64,000 nt of DNA, from NCBI GenBank assembly GCA_004561445.1, contig SFVX01000001.1, positions 682,001 through 746,000 of the forward strand, written 5' to 3'. Source of the stretch: a bacterium. Its GTDB lineage: Bacteria; Patescibacteriota; Saccharimonadia; Saccharimonadales; Saccharimonadaceae. Position 1 is the first letter of the stretch, and each line of letters opens with the position of its first letter. Below the pieces are notes generated by a model. That model was given only the letters and a program-made list of their open reading frames with translations. It was not told the origin of the DNA and ran no database searches. This document shows positions 33,141 through 41,574 of this stretch, one piece after another. Made by a program: the position numbers and the translations under genes.

Positions 33141-34283
33141 TTAGCTCTCTTCGGAAGGAACGCTTGCAGCTAAAGCATGGTTCTTGTAGCTATCATCCTC
33201 CGTAACTTCGCGGATAACTGTGATGAAGTCCGGAAATTGAATTTCATCCTGGGCGTTAACTAACTCCACTTCGAGAATGGCTTGGTTCTTCCAGAATGGA
33301 TAGACGTCGAGCTCAAGATACTTGCCGTCTGGGCCGTCCAGACAATAGCGCGTCTTGCGCACAGTCTGAAGTGCGGGGTCGGCTTGCATCATGAGATCGA
33401 GATATTCGGACTGCGTAAGTCTGCGTTCTGTCTCGATGCGGATGGCCGGATCGGGCGTCGGATGTTTGGTGGTTTCGGTATAGATATACCCACCGTCAAA
33501 ACCGCGCTGGCGAATGCGACGCTCGAACTCGTCTTCATTCTGGAGGTAAGTCTGCGCAATCTCGACGCGCTGACAGTTCGGAAGAGCTTCAAGCTTCTTG
33601 AGCTTCGGCATCTTAATCAAGAACTTGCGCTCAACCTCATAGGGCTGCGGTACGCCGAGAAACTGCGAGATCTCCTTGAGGAGATTCTGGAGTTTTTGTT
33701 CGAAATTGCAGTCATTCTTGATTATGCGCAGATGTGGATGTCCGATCCAACAATTGCGCGTGTTGCGATCGAGCTCTCTGGCCTGCTCCGGCGTCTCGCT
33801 GCGGGCGCTGTTGTTGCCGAGCGTATAGAACTCTTCGGCGCCATCGGCTGCCGTTACGAGGTGAAATACGGCACCGTAGCGCCCCATGACTTCGCTCTTT
33901 GTCGTATTGAAGTACTTCTGAATGAGACGCAGATAAGTGCCATTACTCATGTAGGCCTGATTGTCGCAAATGCCACGATCGCAGACAATGAGGATATTGT
34001 CGTATCCCGCGATGTGCTCGGCAGCTTGCTTGGCGATTTCTTCCTTCTGATATTGCGTATTGATGATCATAGACTGAAAGTCAGCCTCAGACATCATCGT
34101 AGGCAAGAAGCCATTGCTAATTTGCTGCGTAGCCGCCTCATCGACGAAGATAACGTACCAGCCCAGCTTGGTCATGTAGTTCTGAATGTAGCTGGCGGCG
34201 GTCGTCTTGCCGGCGCAGGGGCCTCCCGTAAGTGCTATGACTTGAATATTTTTGGTTGTCTTTGTTTCTGTCAAAGAAACCAC
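33141..34283 (-). CDS. AAA_28 NTPase fused to CYTH domain (Ttd14-like)
   Basis: 380 aa. The N-terminal P-loop domain has GGPCAGKT at 20-27, FVDEAAT after the second strand and NILIVCDRGICD (96-107) as the Walker B region. From residue 216 a CYTH/triphosphate tunnel domain begins with EVERKFLI, followed by RIRQRG, RIETERRLT and ELDVYPFWKNQAILEVEL, which carry the Glu/Arg/Lys tunnel residues. The same two-domain order is known from Ttd14 proteins, which bind GTP and phosphoinositides in flies. The start codon is GTG at 34283 or TTG at 34274; AAAGGAA lies just before both. Substrate unknown. Confidence 0.85.
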   Translation of the reverse strand: MVSLTETKTTKNIQVIALTGGPCAGKTTAASYIQNYMTKLGWYVIFVDEAATQQISNGFLPTMMSEADFQSMIINTQYQKEEIAKQAAEHIAGYDNILIVCDRGICDNQAYMSNGTYLRLIQKYFNTTKSEVMGRYGAVFHLVTAADGAEEFYTLGNNSARSETPEQARELDRNTRNCWIGHPHLRIIKNDCNFEQKLQNLLKEISQFLGVPQPYEVERKFLIKMPKLKKLEALPNCQRVEIAQTYLQNEDEFERRIRQRGFDGGYIYTETTKHPTPDPAIRIETERRLTQSEYLDLMMQADPALQTVRKTRYCLDGPDGKYLELDVYPFWKNQAILEVELVNAQDEIQFPDFITVIREVTEDDSYKNHALAASVPSEES

Positions 34284-34351
34284 TTCCTTTCCAAATGTTG
34301 CTTGTTTATAAGGTACAGTCGTGGCGTACGACTACTCTATTATAACAGATT

Positions 34352-34384
34352 AAAAAAATGCCCGGCACGTGGCCGGGCTTTTGG
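34352..34384. terminator. Intrinsic terminator
   Basis: Perfect 7-bp GCCCGGC/GCCGGGC stem, ACGTG loop, A-run and T-run on the two sides; ends the upstream minus-strand gene. Confidence 0.8.
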
Positions 34385-34395
34385 ATTTTGGATGA

Positions 34396-34974
34396 TTAGC
34401 TAAGCAGTTCGTCGAGCTTCGCGAGAAGAACTTTGAGATTTTTCGCATAGCTTCCAGCGCTTATCTGCGTGAAGTTAAGCTTTGATTCGTCCCAGAGCTC
34501 TGCAGTCGTGGTCTCGATACGCTTAATCTCTTCGAGGCTGATAGTCTCGTGCTGATACTCGCGGTTCATATTGACATATGACAGGAGCTGAAAGACGGCA
34601 TCGTAGCCAATCTTCTCGCTCGTTTCAATCAAGAAACGCGAAAACCAGCGTTTGTCGAGTCTCTCGTCTACGTTGGCGTAGGCAAAGAGGTCGCAGGGAC
34701 CGCCGTCGTATATTACTAGGATCTTTTCATTTTCGAGCTGCTCTAAGAGCGAAAGCCCGTAAATTGCGTCATCGCGCATCGCTCGGCTGAGCTTTTGGAA
34801 TTCTTCGATCTTCTGCGGATAGTCTGGCATATGTTTTACAACTTTTGCCATACCGACATAATCGCGATCTGGTAAGACGACATCCCATCCTTTCATCTTT
34901 GCCGCGTGTCTAACTGCGGAAATAACTTCCTTACGGCGTTCGTATACGCCCTGTGCAAGAACTATCTTTTTCAT
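34396..34974 (-). CDS. P-loop-less relative of the AAA_28 NTPase
   Basis: 192 aa from ATG 34974 (GGAGG 7 nt upstream; the ATG at 34992 would bury the SD). The centre, KILVIYDGGPCDLFAYANVD and then YDAVFQLLSYVN, lines up with NILIVCDRGICDNQAY and YGAVFHLVTAADG of the neighbouring AAA_28-CYTH protein. The expected P-loop is missing: the first strand reads KIVLAQGVYERRKE with no GxxxxGK. It therefore looks like a non-hydrolysing paralogue, perhaps a regulatory partner. No CYTH part is present. The homology is my reading, not a search result. Confidence 0.6.
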   Translation of the reverse strand: MKKIVLAQGVYERRKEVISAVRHAAKMKGWDVVLPDRDYVGMAKVVKHMPDYPQKIEEFQKLSRAMRDDAIYGLSLLEQLENEKILVIYDGGPCDLFAYANVDERLDKRWFSRFLIETSEKIGYDAVFQLLSYVNMNREYQHETISLEEIKRIETTTAELWDESKLNFTQISAGSYAKNLKVLLAKLDELLS

Positions 34975-35080
34975 TCTTGCCCCTCCTTTCATCCATATAA
35001 AGGTACAAAGTATATTTTATAATTATAGCACGGATGGGCCAAAAAGTCAATATCTATTAGATTTTGCAGTCTTGCGACAC

Positions 35081-35111
35081 AAAAAATACCCCTGTTGCCA
35101 GAGGTATTTTT
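35081..35111 (-). terminator. Terminator after rpsI
   Basis: AAAAATACC-CTG/CAG-GGTATTTTT stem with one mismatch; T-run on the minus strand. Confidence 0.8.
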
Positions 35112-35124
35112 GCAGAAACGTAAA

Positions 35125-35529
35125 TTAACGTTTGCTGAACTGTTCGCGACGGCGAGCACTGCGGAGACCGTAGTGTTTGCGCTCTTTTTCGCGTGGGTCG
35201 CGCTTCATGAGACCGGCCTTCTTGAGCACTGGGCGGAATTCTGGGAATTCGGTTACGAGTGCGCGAGAGATGGCGAGCTTGATAGCGTCGACTTGTCCGG
35301 CCATACCGCCGCCTTTGACGCGGACGGTAATGCGGAACTCTTTTTGCTTTTGAGTCAAAGCGAGTGGATCGGTGATTTCGGCCATCAAGGTCTTGTTGCC
35401 GCTCAAGTATTCGAGAGCTGGCTTATCGTTGATGATGATTTCACCTTCACCTTTGTATAGACGTGCGGTTGCAGTAGCGGCTTTGCGGCTACCGTCACCG
35501 TAGGTGTATTTTTCGTTCTTAGTTGCCAT
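35125..35529 (-). CDS. rpsI: Ribosomal protein uS9
   Basis: 134 aa small-subunit protein. The typical YGDGSRKAATATARLYKGEGEIIIND start, the GGGMAGQVDAIKLAISRAL core and the basic C-terminal tail GLRSARRREQFSKR, which reaches the P-site tRNA, are all present. It ends the infA-to-rpsI unit, and its start overlaps the rplM stop by 1 bp. Confidence 0.97.
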   Translation of the reverse strand: MATKNEKYTYGDGSRKAATATARLYKGEGEIIINDKPALEYLSGNKTLMAEITDPLALTQKQKEFRITVRVKGGGMAGQVDAIKLAISRALVTEFPEFRPVLKKAGLMKRDPREKERKHYGLRSARRREQFSKR

Positions 35530-35954
35530 TACTTAATCTCCTTTGGCATTTGAGCCGTGTGGGCGTGCTCGGCGCCTTCAAAGACGCGGAGACGAGCCAA
35601 GCGGTCAGCAAGAAGCTTATTCTTTGGCAACATACCCTTAACTGCGTGCTTTACTGCGACAGCTGGATCCTTCTCGATAATCTCTTGAAGAGTGAGGTCG
35701 GTAAGACCGCCTGGGAATCCAGAGTGGCGGTAATAGTGTTTGTCGGTCATCTTTTCGCCAGTAGTGACAATGTTCTTGGCATTGATTACTACGACGTAGT
35801 CACCATTGTCGGTGTGTGGGGTGTAGGTAACCTTGGATTTGCCCATGAGCTTGTCGGCGATGACGACAGCCAATTTGCCAAGTGGCAGAGTGGAAGCGTC
35901 GATGATCCACCATTCGCGGTTAATTTCGGAGGTCTTTTGGCTATAAGTCTTCAT
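35529..35954 (-). CDS. rplM: Ribosomal protein uL13
   Basis: 141 aa large-subunit assembly protein. WWIIDASTLPLGKLAVVIADKL and the YYRHSGFPGGL motif are diagnostic, as is the following AVKGMLPKNKLL. Length is normal. It sits between rplQ and rpsI; the rplM-rpsI pair is joined here to the alpha operon, without the usual separate promoter being visible. Confidence 0.97.
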   Translation of the reverse strand: MKTYSQKTSEINREWWIIDASTLPLGKLAVVIADKLMGKSKVTYTPHTDNGDYVVVINAKNIVTTGEKMTDKHYYRHSGFPGGLTDLTLQEIIEKDPAVAVKHAVKGMLPKNKLLADRLARLRVFEGAEHAHTAQMPKEIK

Positions 35955-35956
35955 AA

Positions 35957-36367
35957 CTACTTATCCTCCTTCTTAGCGTCGGCTTTCTTTTCTTCTTTGA
36001 CGACATCTTTGATTTCGTCGACGAAGGAAATAGTAGCCATCTCGGCGTTATCGCCACGGCGGAAACCAGTACGCTCGATGCGGAGATAACCGCTGTTGCG
36101 CTTGATTTGTGGGGCGATAACATCGATGAGTTCGTTGCCGGTCTCTTGGTCGTTAAGACGTGCGATGACGGTGCGACGAGCCGCAAGATCACCTTTCTTT
36201 GCTATGGTGATGAGCTTCTCGGCTGGGCGACGAATTTCTTTTGCTTTTGCTAAGGTTGTATTGATTGATTTGTACTTAAACAGGGAGCGCATCAGACCGC
36301 GTGTTAATGCAGTGCGTTGGTCGGTTTCGCGACCGAACTTGCGCCCTTTGTATCCATGGCGATGCAT
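35957..36367 (-). CDS. rplQ: Ribosomal protein bL17
   Basis: 136 aa. The start RHGYKGRKFGRETDQRTALTRGL is the classic bL17 signature. A Lys/Glu-rich tail (VKEEKKADAKKEDK) extends about 15 residues beyond many homologues. Directly abuts rpoA, as in most bacteria. Confidence 0.96.
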   Translation of the reverse strand: MHRHGYKGRKFGRETDQRTALTRGLMRSLFKYKSINTTLAKAKEIRRPAEKLITIAKKGDLAARRTVIARLNDQETGNELIDVIAPQIKRNSGYLRIERTGFRRGDNAEMATISFVDEIKDVVKEEKKADAKKEDK

Positions 36368-37291
36368 TTAAACATTTAACTCCGTTAGTTTTTCGCGAAC
36401 CTCGTCGAGAGCCTTAGCGCCGAAGCCCTTTAGGTCCTTGAGATCGCTTTCTGATAATACTTTGAGGTCGCGAACGGTGCGAATGTCATTGTTGAGCAAT
36501 GCATTGGCGGTACGCGCGGATAGACCAAGCTCCTCGATTGGAGTAGCGAGACCTGATTCGTCCTCGGTTTGGTTGGCACTTGGTGCAGGCGCTGATTCGA
36601 CAACGGTGCTGCCGGCAAGTGCTTTGTATTGGTTGACGAGGATGGCGGCTGCTTCTTCGAAAGCCTCACGTGGAGTGATGGTGCCATCGGTGTCAATCGT
36701 CAGAGTTAACTGTTGAAGGTTGGTGTCTTGACCAACACGAGTGTTTTCAGCATTGTAGCGAACGCGCAAAACAGGCGTAAATACAGCGTCGATAGCGATC
36801 ATATCGCCACGAGTGCGTTCTGCACTGGATTGCTCGATGCTAAGGTAGCCACGGCCAGTATCGACAATCATATCCATGTTCAAAGTGAACTTTGGATCAT
36901 CGATTGTACAGATAACCTGTTGTGGATTGGCGATTTCGATTCCGGTTGGAAGGGTGATATCACCAGCTTTTACAACACCAGAACCTTTCTTCTCGAGATG
37001 AATCTCGACAGGCTCATCGGAGTCGGACTTCAAATGAATGTTTTTAAGATTCAAGATGATGTCAACGGTATCTTCTACGATACCTGGAACCGCTGAAAAT
37101 TCGTGGTTGGTTCCTTCGAGGCGGAAAGCTGTGATAGCTGCGCCTTTGATGCTTGAGAGAAGTACACGACGTAGTGAATTACCAAGTGTGTTACCGTAGC
37201 CATAGTAAAGTGGCTTGATAACAAAGCTGGAACTGTTTTCACCAAGGTCCTTGATCTCTGCTAGTTCTGCTTCGTGAATTACTTTTGTCAT
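36368..37291 (-). CDS. rpoA: RNA polymerase alpha subunit
   Basis: 307 aa. The N-terminal assembly domain (1-225) has YYGYGNTLGNSLRRVLLSSIKGAAI; the C-terminal domain (about 245-307) has IEELGLSARTANALLNNDIRTVRDL and the final helix-hairpin-helix, which contact UP elements and activators. AAAGGAG lies 4 nt before the ATG. Standard position after rpsD. Confidence 0.97.
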   Translation of the reverse strand: MTKVIHEAELAEIKDLGENSSSFVIKPLYYGYGNTLGNSLRRVLLSSIKGAAITAFRLEGTNHEFSAVPGIVEDTVDIILNLKNIHLKSDSDEPVEIHLEKKGSGVVKAGDITLPTGIEIANPQQVICTIDDPKFTLNMDMIVDTGRGYLSIEQSSAERTRGDMIAIDAVFTPVLRVRYNAENTRVGQDTNLQQLTLTIDTDGTITPREAFEEAAAILVNQYKALAGSTVVESAPAPSANQTEDESGLATPIEELGLSARTANALLNNDIRTVRDLKVLSESDLKDLKGFGAKALDEVREKLTELNV

Positions 37292-37300
37292 ACTTCTCCT

Positions 37301-37912
37301 TTAGCGTGAGTAATACTCGACGATTAATTGTTCGTTGATGCCCACCTCAGCTTCTTCGCGCTTTGGTTGACCGATGATTTCGATCTTCATGTTTTTGATG
37401 TCGCTCTTCATCCAAGAAAGGCTAGTCTTTTCGGAGTTGACATCGTTAAGGTTTGTAAAGTAGCTGTTTTTCTTTGACTTTGCACGAACTTCTAGGACGT
37501 CGCCTGGTTTGACACGGATTGAAGGAATGTCGATGCGGCGGCCATTTAGAGTAAAGTGACCATGCGAAACGAGTTGGCGAGCAGCGCGACGAGTAGACGC
37601 GAAACCTGCACGGTAGACTACGTTATCAGCACGGCGCTCGAGGTAATTGAGGAGGTTTTCACCGGTCATACCTTCGGCGCGAGATGCTTCACGCATGAGT
37701 TTTGCGAATTGCTTTTCGAGTAGGCCATAAATGCGGCGAACTTTTTGCTTTTCGCGAAGTTGAGTGAGGTAGAGACTACCACCACGTACACGCATGTCGG
37801 CGTGTTGACCTGGAATACCGGTCTTTTTCGCCATGACTTTTTGCGCTTTTGGAGCTAGTGCATAACCTTCACGGCGAGATTGTTTGCCAATAGGTGATAA
37901 ATCGCGTGCCAT
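37301..37912 (-). CDS. rpsD: Ribosomal protein uS4
   Basis: 203 aa from ATG 37912, which overlaps the rpsK stop (TAATG) and has AGAGGA 6-7 nt upstream; a start at 37942 was rejected. The S4 domain carries ERRADNVVYRAGFASTRRAARQLVSHGHFTLNG. The N-terminal zinc-binding cysteines are absent (C-minus form). It nucleates 30S assembly. Confidence 0.96.
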   Translation of the reverse strand: MARDLSPIGKQSRREGYALAPKAQKVMAKKTGIPGQHADMRVRGGSLYLTQLREKQKVRRIYGLLEKQFAKLMREASRAEGMTGENLLNYLERRADNVVYRAGFASTRRAARQLVSHGHFTLNGRRIDIPSIRVKPGDVLEVRAKSKKNSYFTNLNDVNSEKTSLSWMKSDIKNMKIEIIGQPKREEAEVGINEQLIVEYYSR

Positions 37913-38355
37913 TATGGTTTCCTCTCTCCCTTCGGACGGCAACCACCGTGTGCAATTGGGGTTTTGTCCGTAATGCTGTTAATCGTAATGCCAAGCGTGC
38001 TGAAAGCGCGAATAGCGCTGTCGCGGCCAAGACCAATGCCCTTGACGAAAACGTCGACACTGCTCATAGCGTGATCACGTTTAGCAATTTCTGCGACTTT
38101 CTCAGCTGCAATCTGGGCTGCGTAAGCAGTACCCTTCTTGGAGCCACGAAAACCGTTAGCGCCAGCGGAAGAAGCTGCGAGAACTTCGCCCTTCTTGTTG
38201 GTTACGCTAACAATCGTGTTGTTGAAGGTAGCTTGAATGTGTACCTCGCCAGCTGGAACGACGCGTTTGCCTTTTTTGCCACGTTTTGCTTTGGTGGCTT
38301 CAGGCTTTTGCTCCACTTCAGGAGCTGTTTTGACTGTAGATGTATCTTCTGCCAT
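37912..38355 (-). CDS. rpsK: Ribosomal protein uS11
   Basis: 147 aa with an N-terminal extension of about 30 Lys/Glu-rich residues (MAEDTSTVKTAPEVEQKPEA). The core includes IQATFNNTIVSVTNKKGEV, SAGANGFRGSKKGTAYAAQ and the C-terminal TPIAHGGCRPKGERKP. Part of the platform of the 30S subunit. Confidence 0.96.
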   Translation of the reverse strand: MAEDTSTVKTAPEVEQKPEATKAKRGKKGKRVVPAGEVHIQATFNNTIVSVTNKKGEVLAASSAGANGFRGSKKGTAYAAQIAAEKVAEIAKRDHAMSSVDVFVKGIGLGRDSAIRAFSTLGITINSITDKTPIAHGGCRPKGERKP

Positions 38356-38370
38356 ATTAACTCCTTAAGT

Positions 38371-38757
38371 TTAGGTTTTACTTGCTGCTTTTGGTTGGGC
38401 GCCGCCGACGGCGATAGCTTTACCTTTGCGAGTGCGCGCATTCGTGCGGGTGCGCTGACCGTTGACTGGTAGACCTGCCTTATGGCGTAGACCCTTGTAG
38501 GAATTGATATCCTTGATACGTTTGATATTGTTTGTCACGAGGCGCTTCAAGTCTCCCTCAACGGAATATTTGCTAGAAATAATATCGTTGAGCTTCTGCT
38601 CTTCAGCCTCGGTGAGATCTTTCACCCGAGTGGTCGGCTCAATTTTAGCCGCCGCAAGGATGGCTTTGCTAGTAGTGCGGCCGATTCCGTACACGTAGGT
38701 AAGTGCAATCCACACTTGCTTTTCGCTAGGAATGGTAACACCGGCGATTCTTGCCAT
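38371..38757 (-). CDS. rpsM: Ribosomal protein uS13
   Basis: 128 aa. ARIAGVTIPSEKQVWIALTYVYGIG at the start and YKGLRHKAGLPVNGQRTRTNARTRKG near the end are diagnostic. It contacts tRNA and uL5 at the subunit interface. Lies between rpmJ and rpsK. Confidence 0.97.
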   Translation of the reverse strand: MARIAGVTIPSEKQVWIALTYVYGIGRTTSKAILAAAKIEPTTRVKDLTEAEEQKLNDIISSKYSVEGDLKRLVTNNIKRIKDINSYKGLRHKAGLPVNGQRTRTNARTRKGKAIAVGGAQPKAASKT

Positions 38758-38759
38758 GC

Positions 38760-38876
38760 TTAACCCTGCCTTTGTTTATTCTTAGGTTTTTTCTTATTAA
38801 TGATACGTAGCACACCTTTGCGGCGTACGATGATATCATCAGGGCTGATTTTCTTTACACTAGCACGAACTTTCAT
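38760..38876 (-). CDS. rpmJ: Ribosomal protein bL36 (zinc-less)
   Basis: 38 aa, found by reading the gap between rpsM and infA. It begins MKVRASVKKISPDD and ends with KNKQRQG, the bL36 tail. The usual CxxC and C/H zinc ligands are replaced (SPDD, IINKKK), a C-minus form. It overlaps none of its neighbours and has a weak AAAGGT upstream. Confidence 0.9.
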   Translation of the reverse strand: MKVRASVKKISPDDIIVRRKGVLRIINKKKPKNKQRQG

Positions 38877-38959
38877 GTATTGAAAATTACCTTTCTGAAA
38901 GCCTCAATTCTGCCCGTATGTACAAAAATACGAGTCAAAATTCTCGCCTTCGCTTAAAT

Positions 38960-39229
38960 TTAATCTTTTTGGCGGTAGCTGATGCGGCCTTTCGTGAGAT
39001 CGTAAGGCGTGAGCTCAACATCCACCTTGTCGCCTGGCACGAGACGGATATAATTCTTACGCATTTTACCCGACATGTGAGCGACTATAATATGACCATT
39101 CTCAAGTTCGACACGAAACTTAGTACCAGGCAAAGCCTCAACAACTTTACCAGTAAGTTTAATCACCTCTTTTTGAGGCTTGTTTACACCATTAGAAGGT
39201 TTTGCGTCCTTCTTTTTGGCGCCCTTCAT
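38960..39229 (-). CDS. infA: Translation initiation factor IF-1
   Basis: 89 aa from ATG 39229, which has AAAGGAG 4 nt upstream; an ATG at 39250 is also in frame. The S1/OB fold shows KLTGKVVEALPGTKFRVELENG, HMSGKMRKNYIRLVPGDKV and LTKGRISYRQ. About 18 basic residues (MKGAKKKDAKPSNG) precede the core, an extension beyond the usual 72-aa form. A TATAAT at 39264-39269 provides the promoter of the infA-rpsI unit. Confidence 0.95.
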   Translation of the reverse strand: MKGAKKKDAKPSNGVNKPQKEVIKLTGKVVEALPGTKFRVELENGHIIVAHMSGKMRKNYIRLVPGDKVDVELTPYDLTKGRISYRQKD

Positions 39230-39263
39230 GTTTCTCCTTTGACTAGCCATAAATTACCAATAT

Positions 39264-39269
39264 ATTATA
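39264..39269 (-). promoter_or_regulatory. -10 box of the infA-rpsI unit
   Basis: TATAAT 35 nt before the infA ATG at 39229, directly after the preceding terminator. Confidence 0.55.
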
Positions 39270-39294
39270 TCAAACTTAAATGAAAATTTCAAGC

Positions 39295-39325
39295 AAAAAA
39301 GACCGTTTTTGGCGTAAAAACGGTC
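39295..39325 (-). terminator. Terminator after sortase-like gene
   Basis: Perfect 10-bp stem GACCGTTTTT/AAAAACGGTC with GGCGT loop and six minus-strand Ts. Confidence 0.8.
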
Positions 39326-39364
39326 TCAAAGCTAAGAATAAGCTTAAAAAGCTGATTTTGGTGA

Positions 39365-40060
39365 TTATTGCTCGAGCTGAGTGCTCTTCTTTAGCGTAGC
39401 GCGGATTGCGGCAACTGAGTCGTATTCGCCTTTTGAATTTGCATTGGTCGTTACGAGCGATAGAGTTTCATTTGCCTCGATCTGTTTTTGAATATCGATA
39501 AGCTCAAGATTCATTTTTGACTCTTCGATGAGGCGAATCTCGGCGACTTCATAGGTATATTCAAAGCCGTTGCCATTCTCGATCTTAATTTCGTCGCCTT
39601 TCTCGAGACTATCAAGATTCTTAAAAACACCATCCTTGGTGGCGCCAGCGCTAATGCCACTAATAATCACATTGCGACCTTGTCCTGGACGCGATGATCC
39701 AGCATACCACAAGGTCTCATAGATATTATCTGGCATTGGCAAGATATAGCTGCTCATTTCAGACTTACGTACAATGGTTTTGACGCCAAGACGCTCAATT
39801 TTTAGGTAGCGCGGCATATCGGCTTCACTCTGGAAGTTTGCATAAGTATTATCGTCGAGCTCTTGCTCGCTAGGTGCAATACTATGCTCTACGACAGTGA
39901 GTACAGGTACTGTTTCGGCGCGCGTTTGCTCGGACTTGGTCTTGTAGTAATTGTTCTCCCAGACGAGAATCTTAATCATAAAAATAACTAAGATTCCTGC
40001 TAGGACCCACCCGATAATTCTCGGGATTAGTTTTGCTTTTTGGTTAATTTTTAATCCCAT
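39365..40060 (-). CDS. Sortase-fold protein lacking catalytic residues
   Basis: 231 aa. One transmembrane helix (about 12-33) precedes a sortase-like barrel: PRYLKIERLGVKTIV, then GVFKNLDSLEKGDEIKI and the C-terminal TLSLVTTN. In active sortases the motif before GVFKNL holds the catalytic His (AGH) and the TLSLVTTN place holds TLxTC. Here they read SGISAGAT and LVTTNAN, so both His and Cys are missing. It may be a structural or substrate-holding relative. It follows secY on the same strand with 8 nt between, so it may be co-expressed with the translocon. Confidence 0.7.
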   Translation of the reverse strand: MGLKINQKAKLIPRIIGWVLAGILVIFMIKILVWENNYYKTKSEQTRAETVPVLTVVEHSIAPSEQELDDNTYANFQSEADMPRYLKIERLGVKTIVRKSEMSSYILPMPDNIYETLWYAGSSRPGQGRNVIISGISAGATKDGVFKNLDSLEKGDEIKIENGNGFEYTYEVAEIRLIEESKMNLELIDIQKQIEANETLSLVTTNANSKGEYDSVAAIRATLKKSTQLEQ

Positions 40061-40068
40061 TATTTATC

Positions 40069-41472
40069 CTATTTATAATCGTCGTAGGTGACCATCAAGG
40101 CGCGAGAGTTGATCTGGCGAATATTCTCAAGTGCGACTGTGACGACGATAAGAAGTCCAGTACCAGAAACCGAGATGCCAAGCGTGTAGCCAAGAAGTGC
40201 TAGCGAGATATAGTCGACTGCATATGGTAATAGCGCGATGAGCCCCAAGGCAAAGGCGCCAAAGAAATTGAGGCGGTTGACGGTATATTTGAAGTACTTT
40301 TCGGTAGCAAGACCTGGGCGTACGCCTTCGATAAAGCCGCCTTGCTTTTGGATATTTTCAGCGATTTCTTTGCTGTTGAAGATGATGCTGGTATAGAAAT
40401 AAGTAAATGCTACGACCAAGATAAAGTAAAGAATTGGATAGATAAAGTCAGTAAAACTAAGTTCGTCAAGTGAAGTAACATTTGGCGCTGAGAACCAATC
40501 AACTAGATTCTTAGCGATTACACTACTGGAGTCACTTTTTTGAATGAGTTGACCAATGAAAGACGGGACGGACAAGAATGCGACAGCAAAGATAACTGGC
40601 ACAACGCCGGCCGCAATAAGTTTGATTGGCATGATGGACTTGATGCCGCCATAGGCGCTGTTGCCATGGACGCGCTTTGCGTAGTTAATCGTGATAATGC
40701 GTTGCGCTTCGTTGATTTTTACGAGAATGTAGAGAATTGCGATCATGCCAATAGCGCAGGCGAGCAAGATCCAGAAGACAGTTGGGTTGACTGGAAGATT
40801 AAACCAACCAAAGAGGCTGAGCGTGCCTTGGCTTGTATCGAAGAGTTGGGCGCCAAATTGTGCAATGGTGCTTGGAAGACTCGAAACGATACTACAGAAA
40901 ATAATGGTAGAAATACCGTTGCCGATGCCCTGCTCAGTAATAAGCTCGCCTAGCCACATCAGAAGCGTAGAACCAGCGGTCATTGCTGTGACAGCTAGCG
41001 CCCACTGATAAGTAGTGAGCTTGACAGTGTCAGTGGCATTGGTTGCAAGTACGGATTGCGAAAGAAGATAAACATATGCAATAGACTGCATGATTGCAAG
41101 TGGAATTGACGCAATGCGAGTCCACTGATTGATCTTGCGACGGCCGGCTTCGCCATCTTGGCTGAGCTCTTCCATGCTTGGAATGGCCTTTGTTAGAAGC
41201 TGCAAAACAATGGAGGCCGTAATGTATGGAGATAGACCGACCAATATGATAGAAAGGTTCGTTAGTCCGCCACCAGAAATTAAATTAATAAAGCCACCAA
41301 AGTCGGTGCCATTGATAAGATTGTTGACGGCATCTTTGAAGGTTGCATTGTCGCCAAGCGGTACTGGAACGTGAGCCAAAATGCGATAGGCAACCAAAAT
41401 ACCGATAACTGTCAGGATGCGTTTAAGCATGTCTTTGTTTTTGAAAGACTTCAAAATCGTCTTGAAATTCAT
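40069..41472 (-). CDS. secY: Preprotein translocase SecY
   Basis: 467 aa with ten hydrophobic segments. RILAHVPVPLGD near residue 25, LGLSPYITASIVLQLL (plug/TM2 region), TEQGIGNGIS and FIEGVRPGLATEKYF mark the family. It forms the protein channel in the membrane. Unlike the usual spc operon it has its own promoter (TATGATAAAAT region near 41500) because a terminator follows rplO. AGAGGT precedes the ATG. Confidence 0.97.
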   Translation of the reverse strand: MNFKTILKSFKNKDMLKRILTVIGILVAYRILAHVPVPLGDNATFKDAVNNLINGTDFGGFINLISGGGLTNLSIILVGLSPYITASIVLQLLTKAIPSMEELSQDGEAGRRKINQWTRIASIPLAIMQSIAYVYLLSQSVLATNATDTVKLTTYQWALAVTAMTAGSTLLMWLGELITEQGIGNGISTIIFCSIVSSLPSTIAQFGAQLFDTSQGTLSLFGWFNLPVNPTVFWILLACAIGMIAILYILVKINEAQRIITINYAKRVHGNSAYGGIKSIMPIKLIAAGVVPVIFAVAFLSVPSFIGQLIQKSDSSSVIAKNLVDWFSAPNVTSLDELSFTDFIYPILYFILVVAFTYFYTSIIFNSKEIAENIQKQGGFIEGVRPGLATEKYFKYTVNRLNFFGAFALGLIALLPYAVDYISLALLGYTLGISVSGTGLLIVVTVALENIRQINSRALMVTYDDYK

Positions 41473-41537
41473 GTTACCTCTTGTTTGTTACTTATTTTAT
41501 CATAACATAAAAGGAACAGATATGCACTTAAAGATAC

Positions 41538-41567
41538 AAAAAACCACCACTTTCGTGATGGCTTTTT
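41538..41567 (-). terminator. Terminator between rplO and secY
   Basis: CCA-CAC/GTG-TGG stem with one mismatch, TTTC loop, minus-strand T-run. Confidence 0.65.
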
Positions 41568-41574
41568 GGACGTA

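Noticed and set aside
33282..34403. 373-aa plus-strand ORF opposite the AAA_28-CYTH gene
   Set aside because: The minus frame has clear P-loop and CYTH motifs; the plus frame has none and no SD.
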